Shown here in pieces: positions 1 to 5,198 of a stretch of DNA of 5,198 nt. A model generated the notes under the pieces. The model had not been told where the DNA came from. It saw nothing but the letters and a program-made list of their open reading frames with translations, and did no database searches. Position numbers and translations under genes: made by a program. Numbering within the stretch: the stretch's first letter is position 1; each line of letters starts with the position of its first letter. This DNA comes from an uncultured Eubacteriales bacterium (GTDB lineage: Bacteria > Bacillota > Clostridia > Christensenellales > Borkfalkiaceae), in the NCBI GenBank assembly GCA_902797515.1, contig CADBSX010000005.1, forward strand, positions 1 through 5,198. The letters run 5' to 3'.

Positions 1-1
1 A

Positions 2-73
2 TCGGGATACAGGGAAACTTCCGAAAAGGGACTCGCGAGCGTTTTCGGCGGAAAGACGGCGGGCAAAGAATAA
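2..73 (+). CDS. C-terminal end of an unrecognised upstream gene (partial)
   Basis: An open frame enters from the left edge (codons beginning at base 2) and ends at the TAA at 71-73, giving a 23-residue tail that ends ...VFGGKTAGKE. The tail is hydrophilic and rich in Gly, Lys and Glu. It is too short to assign to a family and I do not recognise it. The case for it being coding rests on its stop codon overlapping the next start as TAATG, the usual arrangement for translationally coupled genes, and on codon use like that of its neighbours. Frame 1, which is in frame with the methyltransferase, is also open over these 72 bases. It is therefore possible, though less likely, that the methyltransferase starts further left. 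Confidence 0.55.
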   Translation, partial: SGYRETSEKGLASVFGGKTAGKE

Positions 74-1236
74 TGTATAGAGTAATATTAAAGAAAAACG
101 AAGAAAAAGACGTTCTTTCGGGCTTTCCGTGGATATACGCCAACGAAGTATATAAGACGGAAGGCAAGGGAAAACAGGGCGGCGTCTGCGAGATAGTCGG
201 CTTTGACGGAAAATTCATAGGGCAAGGCTTTATAAATCACCACTCTAAAATTTTCGTCAGAGTTTTAACGCTCGGAAAAGAAAATATCGACCGCGAGTTT
301 TTCCGCAAACGGATAGAAAGGGCGGTCGGCGAGCGGAAAGAACTCGGTTACGACGACAATTACAGGGCTGTTTTCGCCGAGAACGACGGACTTCCGGGGC
401 TTATCGTGGATAAGTACGGCGAATATCTTTCCGTGCAGTTCCTTTCTCTCGGTATGGAAGTTATAAAAGAAGATATAACGGAAATACTGAAAGAAATATT
501 CCGACCGAGAGGGATTTACGAGCGGAGCGACGTCGCGGTAAGGGAAAAAGAGGGCTTGCCGCTTAAAAAAGGAGTACTTTTCGGCGACGGCGCGACGAAA
601 GTCCCGATAACCGAAAACGGGATAAAAATGGTCGTCGATCTCGAAAACGGGCAAAAGACGGGATATTTTCTCGATCAGAAAGAGAACAGGGATAATATCA
701 GGCATTACGTGAAAGGCAAAGACGTTCTGGACTGTTTTTGCAACGAGGGAGGCTTTTCTCTCTGCGCGGCGAAGTACGGGGCGAAGAGCGTCACCGCGGC
801 AGACATAAGCGAAAAGGCGATAGAACTCGTGAAGGAGAACGCCGCGCTGAACGGTTTCGATATTAAAACCGTCACGGCGGACGTGTTCGACCTTTTGAGA
901 AAGTACAGAAAAGAAAACGGAACTTTCGACGTCGTTATTCTCGATCCGCCCGCGTTCACTAAGACCGTCGATACCGTGAAAGAGGGATATAAGGGCTATA
1001 AAGACGTAAACGTAAACGCTTTGAAGATAATAAGAAAAGGCGGATTTCTGATAACGTGCAGTTGTTCTCAACACTTGACGCTCAATCTGTTTCTGCAAAT
1101 GATAAAAGAGAGCGTTTTGTCGAGCGGAGTGAGAGCGAAACTCGTCGAGATACGGACGCAGAGCAGGGATCACGCGTCGGCGGTCGGATACGACGAGGGA
1201 TTGTATCTGAAAGTCGCCGTGCTTGAAATTTTATGA
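73..1236 (+). CDS. rlmI: RlmI-family class I SAM-dependent 23S rRNA (cytosine-C5) methyltransferase
   Basis: This 387-residue protein belongs to the RlmI/RlmK-like family (COG1092); E. coli RlmI has 396 residues and makes m5C at 23S rRNA position 1962. The N-terminus (about 1-75) fits a PUA RNA-binding domain, and a linking domain follows (about 76-190). The family signature GQKTGYFLDQKENR is at 193-206. The Rossmann methyltransferase domain then shows motif I VLDCFCNEGGFS (218-229), an acidic residue in AADIS (D244) that should bind the SAM ribose, TAD (268-270), the DPPAF motif (291-295) and CSCS (329-332), which carries the candidate catalytic cysteine. The C-terminal DH (366-367) is followed by Ala, where I recall Pro in relatives. 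The start is the ATG overlapping the upstream stop. No good Shine-Dalgarno is visible, so expression probably relies on coupling. The family assignment is firm; the exact target base is inferred by homology. Confidence 0.93.
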   Translation: MYRVILKKNEEKDVLSGFPWIYANEVYKTEGKGKQGGVCEIVGFDGKFIGQGFINHHSKIFVRVLTLGKENIDREFFRKRIERAVGERKELGYDDNYRAVFAENDGLPGLIVDKYGEYLSVQFLSLGMEVIKEDITEILKEIFRPRGIYERSDVAVREKEGLPLKKGVLFGDGATKVPITENGIKMVVDLENGQKTGYFLDQKENRDNIRHYVKGKDVLDCFCNEGGFSLCAAKYGAKSVTAADISEKAIELVKENAALNGFDIKTVTADVFDLLRKYRKENGTFDVVILDPPAFTKTVDTVKEGYKGYKDVNVNALKIIRKGGFLITCSCSQHLTLNLFLQMIKESVLSSGVRAKLVEIRTQSRDHASAVGYDEGLYLKVAVLEIL

Positions 1237-1247
1237 TATTATGATAT

Positions 1248-2423
1248 ATGGACGGAAACGGAACGAAAAAACGCGAATTTAAAGAATTCGTCAAAAACAA
1301 GGCGAAATACGCTTTGCGTTTTTGGTATATATACGTCGCGGTTATACTCGTCGCGGCTCTCGTCGTTTCCGTCGCGGTCGTCCGCGGATTTTCAAAGGGC
1401 GACGGGAGCGGTAAAACGCCGACGGGCTCCGTTACCGAAACGGGCGTCGCGCCGGAGATGAAGATAACGTTTATAGACGTCGGTCAGGGCGATTGTATTT
1501 TCGTCGAATTTCCCGACGGAAAAACGATGCTCGTCGATTCGGGAAATAAAGGCTCGGAAAGAGAGATAGACAAATATCTCGCAGACGGCGGCGTGAAAAG
1601 AAAAATAGATTACTGCGTCGCCACTCACTCGGACGCCGACCATACGGGGAGTATGGCATACGTCTATGAAAATTACGAGGTCGGATATTCTTTAAGACCT
1701 TACGAAAAGTGCGGGATAGGGGATCTGGCGGAAACTTTCAACGCGGGCGCGGACACGGGCTGCGAAACGGAAGATTACCTTGCCTATCTTACGGCGGTAG
1801 AAAAAGAGAATACGGGCTGGTCGTTTTTCACCGATAACAGCGACTTTGAAAACGCCGCGCTCTTCGGCGGCGTAAAATACGGATATTCGGTCGATTTTCT
1901 TATGCCTTACGCGAAAAAACTCGGCGACTACGGTAAATTCGCCGAGCCGAACGACTTTTCGGCGGTGATAATGATAACTTTCGCGGGCAGGAAGATCCTG
2001 CTTACGGGCGATATAGGGGAAAAGGCGGAAAACGCCTTTCTCTCGCACTTCGGAAATAACGGCGAGTGCGACTGCGACGTGCTGAAAGTCGCTCACCACG
2101 GCAGCGGTTCTTCGTCGCAGTCGGCGTTTTTGTCCGCGGTAAAGCCCGAATACGCGGTGATTTCCTGTTCGCCGATAGGAAGCGACTACGGTCATCCGCA
2201 TAAAGAGGCTCTCGAAAGGATAACGGCGGAGATAGTAAAAGGCGGGGAAAATTCGGGACTTTTCAGAACCGATATCCACGGCTCCGTATTTCTTACCGTA
2301 AAGAGCGACGGCGAAATGATTTTTAAAACGGAATACGACGAACTTAACGGTTATTTGTTTTACGACGGACGGGAAATAAAAGAAAAGGAAGACGAAATAA
2401 AGACTTTAAAAGGACTTTTGTAA
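1248..2423 (+). CDS. Membrane-anchored ComEC-like metallo-beta-lactamase-fold hydrolase
   Basis: This 391-residue protein starts with a Lys/Arg-rich segment (1-24), followed by one hydrophobic helix (about 24-46) and a Gly/Ser/Thr-rich linker (about 47-68). By the positive-inside rule, the catalytic domain should face outwards. That domain begins with MKITFIDVGQGDCIFVEF (71-88), the hallmark start of the ComEC/Rec2 C-terminal metallo-beta-lactamase domain. It continues with LVDSGN (95-100), the metal motif ATHSDADHTGSM (H127, D129, D131, H132), NDFSAVIMI (235-243), LLTGD (D255), VAHHGS (H283, H284) and GHPHKEAL (315-322). The ComEC channel and OB-fold parts are absent, so this is a stand-alone form. 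Such proteins are generally predicted metal-dependent phosphodiesterases or nucleases; the substrate here is unknown. An in-frame TGA at 1242-1244 makes ATG 1248 the earliest start. It lies 11 nt after rlmI with no Shine-Dalgarno, and the next gene begins 1 nt after its stop. Confidence 0.88.
   Translation: MDGNGTKKREFKEFVKNKAKYALRFWYIYVAVILVAALVVSVAVVRGFSKGDGSGKTPTGSVTETGVAPEMKITFIDVGQGDCIFVEFPDGKTMLVDSGNKGSEREIDKYLADGGVKRKIDYCVATHSDADHTGSMAYVYENYEVGYSLRPYEKCGIGDLAETFNAGADTGCETEDYLAYLTAVEKENTGWSFFTDNSDFENAALFGGVKYGYSVDFLMPYAKKLGDYGKFAEPNDFSAVIMITFAGRKILLTGDIGEKAENAFLSHFGNNGECDCDVLKVAHHGSGSSSQSAFLSAVKPEYAVISCSPIGSDYGHPHKEALERITAEIVKGGENSGLFRTDIHGSVFLTVKSDGEMIFKTEYDELNGYLFYDGREIKEKEDEIKTLKGLL
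2408..2414 (+). promoter_or_regulatory. Ribosome binding site of the Mrr-like gene
   Basis: AAAAGGA lies inside the last codons of the preceding gene and ends 10 nt before ATG 2425. It is a moderate Shine-Dalgarno at a slightly long spacing and supports that start. With only 1 nt between the genes, translational coupling is also likely. Confidence 0.5.
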
Positions 2424-2424
2424 A

Positions 2425-3369
2425 ATGGCGAAGAACAGAGAAATGATAACGGTCGAGGCGGCGAGGAATATCGCCGTGAAAAAAGCCGACGGGAAAAAGA
2501 CGGTAAAAGAACTTATAGACGCCTGTATAAGAACGCAGGGACTTTCCGCGGAAGAGCGGAAGAACAACGCGCCGGGGGCGGTTCTGAACGTTTGCAAGTG
2601 CCGTTTCGGCGAGGCTATAAGCAAACTTTTGAGGTCGGGCTATCTCGTAAAAGACGACGAGGGCAGAGTTTCGATCGCGAATAAGCCGACCGAGGAAATA
2701 ATAAAAGAGGCGAGCAGGGACGAGAATTTAGAGAAGATAATCACCGAGATTCTCGGCGCGGGCGACAAGGGAAAGAGGGAACTTTTCGCCGAGGTTTACC
2801 GCAGATACAAGACGGCGGACAAGACGGTGAAAATGATAGTCGTCAGAGCGGACGCGGGAAGGATACTGAAAAATCTCGTCGAGAGCGGAACGGTAAGCAA
2901 AAAGGGCGACGCGTATTCTATAAAGAAGAAACTGACGGAGAAAGAGAAACTCAACAAACTCAATCCGCAGTCGCTCGTGGTGACTTCTGTCGAAATGCTG
3001 ACCGAATTTTATAGAAAGGCGCACGATATGAAAATTCTCGTGAGCAAAGCGACGGACGGACCGTCGGACGGCGGAATAGACGGAGTTATCGAAATCGAGA
3101 ACAAGATGGGATACAGGGAAAAGATGATCCTGCAAGTCAAATGCTGTCTCGACAACAAGGAAAAGTACGTCAAACAATACGAGATAAAGGAATTTCAGGG
3201 CGTATTTTCGGTAAGCGCGGACGCGACTACGGCGATTTTCGTGACGAACGGCAAATACCATAAAGACACCGAAAAATTCGTTAGAAGTTGCAAAAGGTTT
3301 ATACTTATCGACGGCGACAAATGGTGTTCTATCGCCGAAAAGTGCGGTTATAAAATAAGAGAAGAGTAA
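2425..3369 (+). CDS. Mrr-type restriction endonuclease-domain protein with two N-terminal winged-helix-like repeats
   Basis: This 314-residue protein has no signal peptide or membrane segment and is probably cytoplasmic. The C-terminal part (about 190-308) reads as an Mrr catalytic domain of the PD-(D/E)xK superfamily. It shows TDGPSDGGIDG (210-220) with the candidate catalytic D219, then ILQVK (235-239) giving the Q-x-K catalytic pair Q237/K239, then YEIKEFQGVFS (252-262), IFVTNGKYHKD (271-281) and FILIDGDKW (292-300). These match the order of Mrr family blocks. The N-terminal half is Lys/Glu-rich and appears to hold two similar segments (about 24-85 and 115-167). Each ends in a helix-turn-strand pattern, LLRSGYLVKDDEGRVSI and LVESGTVSKKGDAYSI, typical of winged-helix DNA-binding modules. 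Mrr-like enzymes are usually type IV restriction nucleases cutting modified DNA, but no modification specificity can be read here. It is the last gene before the terminator. The nuclease domain is well supported; a defence role is inference. Confidence 0.8.
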   Translation: MAKNREMITVEAARNIAVKKADGKKTVKELIDACIRTQGLSAEERKNNAPGAVLNVCKCRFGEAISKLLRSGYLVKDDEGRVSIANKPTEEIIKEASRDENLEKIITEILGAGDKGKRELFAEVYRRYKTADKTVKMIVVRADAGRILKNLVESGTVSKKGDAYSIKKKLTEKEKLNKLNPQSLVVTSVEMLTEFYRKAHDMKILVSKATDGPSDGGIDGVIEIENKMGYREKMILQVKCCLDNKEKYVKQYEIKEFQGVFSVSADATTAIFVTNGKYHKDTEKFVRSCKRFILIDGDKWCSIAEKCGYKIREE

Positions 3370-3388
3370 AAAAAGAGAAGATTAAAAA

Positions 3389-3428
3389 TAAAACCGCCCG
3401 CCGCGAAAAAACGCGGCGGGCGGTTTTA
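3389..3428. terminator. Bidirectional intrinsic terminator shared by the plus-strand gene group and glyS
   Basis: A perfect inverted repeat has 17-bp arms (3389-3405 and 3412-3428), a GC-only 12-bp core and an AAAAAA loop at 3406-3411. Reading rightwards, the stem ends in TTTTA followed by AT-rich sequence. Reading leftwards, it ends in TTTTATTTTTAAT. It therefore provides a U-tract for both strands. It sits 19 nt after the Mrr-like stop and 25 nt after the glyS stop, between two converging genes. Confidence 0.93.
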
Positions 3429-3453
3429 ATATAAAATATATTATATATAATGA

Positions 3454-4836
3454 TTATAAAGCGATTTTTTCTTCGATATACGCGGCGAGTCCGGAAATAG
3501 GCAAGCGTATCTGTTCCATCGTGTCGCGGTCGCGGAGAGTTACCGTGTCGTCGCTTAAAGTATCGAAATCCACCGTCACGCAGAAAGGCGTTCCTATCTC
3601 GTCCTGACGGCGGTATCTCTTGCCGATAGAGCCCGCGTCGTCGTAAGAACACATAAATTTGTCGGAAAGCGCTTTATAGACCTCTCTCGCCTTTTCGCCC
3701 TGTTCCTTTTTCTGTAAGGGAAGAACGGCGACTTTATAAGCCGCGAGCGCGGGATGAAAACGCATCACGACGCGCGTGTCGCCGCCGTCGAGCGTTTCCT
3801 CGTCGTAAGCCTCTGAAAGCACCGCGAGCATAAGCCTGTCCGCGCCGATCGAATATTCGACGACGTAGGGGATATATTTTTCGCCCGTGACGGGATCGGT
3901 GTACTGCATGCTCTTTCCCGAATATTCCTGATGGCGCGAAAGGTCGTAGTCCGTCCTGTTGTGTATTCCGTTGAGTTCCGACCAGCCCATCGGGAAGAGG
4001 TATTGTATATCGCAAGCACATTTAGCGTAGTGCGCGAGTTTGTCGTGGTCTTTATAGCGAAGGTGAGCGGGATCGAAACCGAGCGAGAGAAGGAAATCCC
4101 ACGCCGCCTTTTTATAATATTCGTAATATTCTACGTCCGTGCCTTCCTTGCAGAACCATTGATGTTCCATCTGCTCGAATTCTATCGTCCTGAAAATGAA
4201 ATTCCCGGGAGTTATCTCGTTTCTGAACGCCTTGCCTATCTGCGCGATGCCGAAAGGCACTTTCGCGCGCGCGGAACGTTGAACGTTCTGGAAATTGACG
4301 AATTCGCCCTGCGCCGTTTCGGGACGGAGATATATCTTGTTCTGACTGTCCTCGGTAACGCCCCTCGAAGTCTCGAACATAAGGTTGAAATTCCTTATCG
4401 GCGTCCAGTTGAACTTTCCGCAGACGGGGCATTTTATCTGATGTTCGTCGATATAGGCTTGCATTTCTTCCTGACTTAAAAGGTCGGGATTGACCGTTCC
4501 CTTCGAGTAGGTTTCTATAAGGTTATCCGCGCGCTGGCGCGTCTTGCACTCTTTGCAGTCTATTTTCGGATCGGAGAAACTCGCGGTATGTCCCGACGCT
4601 TCCCAGACTTTGCTGTTCATAAGGATAGCGGCGTCCACGCCGAAAGAGTTTTCGCTTTTCTGAACGAACCTTTTCCACCACGCTCTTTTGATATTGTTCT
4701 TGATCTCTACGCCCACGGGACCGTAATCCCAAGTGTTGCCCATGCCCCCGTAAATGTCGCTGCCGGGGAAGATTATTCCGCGGGATTTACAAAGGTTCAC
4801 TATTTTTTCCATCGTAACTACGCTTTTGTCAGCCAT
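3454..4836 (-). CDS. glyS: Glycyl-tRNA synthetase, dimeric (alpha2) single-chain type
   Basis: This 460-residue class II synthetase attaches glycine to tRNA-Gly in the cytoplasm (also called glyQS); its length is usual for the dimeric bacterial type. The N-terminus [14 protein letters not shown] (18-31) and [13 protein letters not shown] (34-46) are family signatures. Two Cys pairs, CKEC (94-97) and CPVC (136-139), form a probable zinc site in the insertion. [12 protein letters not shown] (171-182), motif 2 [21 protein letters not shown] (starting at 204; its last Glu is 224), [15 protein letters not shown] (285-299) and motif 3 VEYSIGADR (326-334) complete the catalytic core. The anticodon-binding domain spans about 365-455 with [14 protein letters not shown] (405-418). 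Motif 3 has Tyr at 328, where I recall Pro in many relatives. The open frame extends back to 4905, but the start at 4836 ([11 protein letters not shown]) is preferred. It has a strong Shine-Dalgarno and begins where family proteins begin, while 4905 lies at the predicted transcript 5' end. Confidence 0.96.
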   Translation of the reverse strand: MADKSVVTMEKIVNLCKSRGIIFPGSDIYGGMGNTWDYGPVGVEIKNNIKRAWWKRFVQKSENSFGVDAAILMNSKVWEASGHTASFSDPKIDCKECKTRQRADNLIETYSKGTVNPDLLSQEEMQAYIDEHQIKCPVCGKFNWTPIRNFNLMFETSRGVTEDSQNKIYLRPETAQGEFVNFQNVQRSARAKVPFGIAQIGKAFRNEITPGNFIFRTIEFEQMEHQWFCKEGTDVEYYEYYKKAAWDFLLSLGFDPAHLRYKDHDKLAHYAKCACDIQYLFPMGWSELNGIHNRTDYDLSRHQEYSGKSMQYTDPVTGEKYIPYVVEYSIGADRLMLAVLSEAYDEETLDGGDTRVVMRFHPALAAYKVAVLPLQKKEQGEKAREVYKALSDKFMCSYDDAGSIGKRYRRQDEIGTPFCVTVDFDTLSDDTVTLRDRDTMEQIRLPISGLAAYIEEKIAL

Positions 4837-4907
4837 AAAGCACCTCTTTGATAAGTCGGTCAAACGAATCGGCTTTGCCGTAAAACTTTTCCGAGCCGTT
4901 CGCACTC
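4837..4907 (-). promoter_or_regulatory. glyS 5' untranslated leader
   Basis: About 70 nt separate the predicted transcription start (near 4907) from the start codon. The leader can form only small hairpins, for example a 4-bp CGGC/GCCG stem with a 3-nt loop at 4870-4880. No T-box antiterminator sequence, specifier stem or intrinsic terminator is visible, although T-boxes control many Firmicute glycyl-tRNA synthetase genes. Confidence 0.6.
4841..4848 (-). promoter_or_regulatory. Ribosome binding site deciding the glyS start
   Basis: On the minus strand AAGAGGTG lies 4 nt before ATG 4836. It is the best Shine-Dalgarno in the window and fixes the glyS start at 4836 against the upstream in-frame ATG at 4905. 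Confidence 0.85.
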
Positions 4908-4913
4908 GGCTAT

Positions 4914-4942
4914 ATTCTATGCTTTTTTTCGGTTATTGTCAA
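4914..4942 (-). promoter_or_regulatory. Sigma-A-type promoter of glyS
   Basis: On the minus strand, a perfect -35 TTGACA (4942-4937) is followed after 17 nt by -10 TAGAAT (4919-4914), predicting a start near 4907. The spacer holds a run of seven A. The -35 hexamer is one arm of an inverted repeat (TGTCAA at 4937-4942, TTGACA at 4948-4953), so a regulator bound there could block it. Confidence 0.8.
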
Positions 4943-4953
4943 GTATATTGACA
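4937..4953. repeat. Inverted repeat overlapping the glyS -35 box (possible operator)
   Basis: Perfect 6-bp arms TGTCAA and TTGACA are separated by the 5-nt spacer GTATA. One arm is the glyS -35 hexamer. The other is a plus-strand TTGACA with no good -10 at the right distance. The repeat could be an operator or a chance consequence of the -35 sequence; 6-bp arms are weak evidence by themselves. Confidence 0.35.
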
Positions 4954-4954
4954 G

Positions 4955-5035
4955 GTTTCCGAGTTTTAGTCGCACATATCGTCAGAGCGCGGGCGGACTT
5001 ATAAAAACGTCAATGAATATGCCCGATTTTTCCGT
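4955..5035. other. Intergenic stretch between divergent promoters, no feature seen
   Basis: About 80 bases lie between the glyS promoter and the A/T tracts of the rightward promoter. I see no open frame with a ribosome binding site, no long inverted repeat and no T-box-like sequence. On the minus strand a TTGACG occurs near 5010, but no matching -10 follows at 16-18 nt. Confidence 0.5.
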
Positions 5036-5107
5036 AAAAATTTTTTTAAAAAAAGTTTTTGTTTTTTGCGAAAAATACTTGACTTTACGTTTTCGTTGTG
5101 ATATTAT
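5036..5107 (+). promoter_or_regulatory. Strong promoter with UP-element-like A/T tracts, rRNA-operon type
   Basis: The -35 TTGACT (5079-5084) and -10 TATTAT (5102-5107) are separated by exactly 17 nt, predicting a start near 5112-5114. Immediately upstream, 5036-5067 is a chain of homopolymer tracts (A5, T7, A7, then T5 and T6 each preceded by a single G). Such tracts are typical of UP elements and bent DNA before rRNA promoters. No open reading frame follows within the window. The promoter is divergent from glyS, with the two -35 boxes about 137 nt apart. Confidence 0.8.
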
Positions 5108-5112
5108 ATGTA

Positions 5113-5198
5113 GGCTGCTTGAAAGCAGAGCCCGTCGGACGGACGGGGATCGAAGATTGACAACTGCATAGAATAGTTATTAAGACGGCTTCGGATGC
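5113..5198 (+). other. Structured leader of a stable RNA, probably an rRNA operon (partial at the window end)
   Basis: The transcribed region after the strong promoter has no start codon with a ribosome binding site. It contains a small hairpin (CTGC 5115-5118 with GCAG 5125-5128) and a 6-bp hairpin with a 5-nt loop (CCCGTC 5131-5136, GACGGG 5142-5147). It then reads ATTGACAACTGCATAGAATAG (from 5156; stated from recall to resemble sequences found ahead of mature rRNA in Clostridia). The last bases, AGTTATTAAG (5175-5184) and GGATGC (5193-5198), also recall the 5' start of 23S rRNA, though the intervening bases do not match well. The call rests on recall and on the promoter type. Another structured leader RNA remains possible. 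Confidence 0.5.

Noticed and set aside
265..1173. A 302-codon minus-strand open frame opposite rlmI
   Set aside because: It lies wholly inside a clearly recognised methyltransferase gene, its translation resembles no family, and it is explained by the scarcity of TTA, CTA and TCA codons on the plus strand.
1223..1245. Possible promoter in the rlmI end (TTGAAA with TATGAT or TATTAT)
   Set aside because: The candidate -35 and -10 boxes are only 3 or 11 nt apart, and no -35 exists at 16-18 nt from either TATGAT.
1692..2279. A 195-codon minus-strand open frame opposite the ComEC-like gene
   Set aside because: It covers the conserved metallo-beta-lactamase motifs of the real gene, has no ribosome binding site of note, and has an Arg/Phe/Tyr-rich shadow composition.
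2728..3261. A 177-codon minus-strand open frame opposite the Mrr-like gene
   Set aside because: It is opposite the recognised Mrr catalytic domain and has the same shadow composition with no family resemblance.
3931..4479. A 182-codon plus-strand open frame inside glyS
   Set aside because: It is antisense to the catalytic core of glycyl-tRNA synthetase, which is unmistakable; no promoter or ribosome site is seen for it.
4837..4905. N-terminal extension of GlyRS by 23 residues from the ATG at 4905
   Set aside because: The transcript is predicted to begin near 4907, the extension does not resemble the family N-terminus, and the strong AAGAGGTG site directly precedes 4836.
4948..4980. Plus-strand TTGACA as a second rightward promoter
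   Set aside because: At 16-19 nt downstream the sequence is CGCACAT-like; no acceptable -10 hexamer is present.
1..5198. CRISPR array, insertion sequence, tRNA gene or attachment site
   Set aside because: I saw no regularly spaced direct repeats, transposase motifs, terminal inverted repeats or cloverleaf sequence in the window.

Overview
The window looks like a housekeeping stretch from a bacterial chromosome, most likely an uncultured member of the Clostridia (Firmicutes/Bacillota). This is suggested by the single-chain, dimeric type of glycyl-tRNA synthetase, the consensus sigma-A-type promoters, the strong Shine-Dalgarno in front of glyS, and a codon style mixing many NCG codons with frequent ATA (Ile) and AGA/AGG (Arg). 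The taxonomy is an inference from style, not from a database match.

Left part (1-3428), plus strand: a tightly packed co-directional gene group. It has the last codons of an unrecognised gene, an RlmI-family 23S rRNA cytosine methyltransferase (overlapping that gene by TAATG), a membrane-anchored ComEC-like metallo-beta-lactamase-fold protein (11 nt later), and a protein with a C-terminal Mrr-type restriction endonuclease domain (1 nt later). No convincing promoter is visible between them. The group ends at a perfect 17-bp inverted repeat with U-tracts on both sides, which should act as a bidirectional terminator.

Middle part (3454-4836), minus strand: glyS (glyQS), converging on the same terminator. 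It has its own near-consensus promoter (TTGACA-17-TAGAAT), a leader of about 70 nt, and a strong ribosome binding site that fixes the start at 4836 rather than the longer open frame. No T-box riboswitch is present.

Right part (4955-5198): no protein-coding gene. It holds a very strong plus-strand promoter (TTGACT-17-TATTAT) preceded by phased A/T tracts like an UP element. A hairpin-rich transcribed leader follows, containing a TTGACAACTGCATAG-type sequence that resembles pre-rRNA leaders of Clostridia. An rRNA operon (or other stable RNA) probably starts at or just past the right edge, which may also explain why the sequence stops there.

The most unusual element is the two-gene pair at 1248-3369: a predicted outward-facing ComEC-like hydrolase with no channel domain, next to a predicted cytoplasmic Mrr-type nuclease carrying two winged-helix-like repeats. 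Both could act on nucleic acid, but their joint function is unknown.
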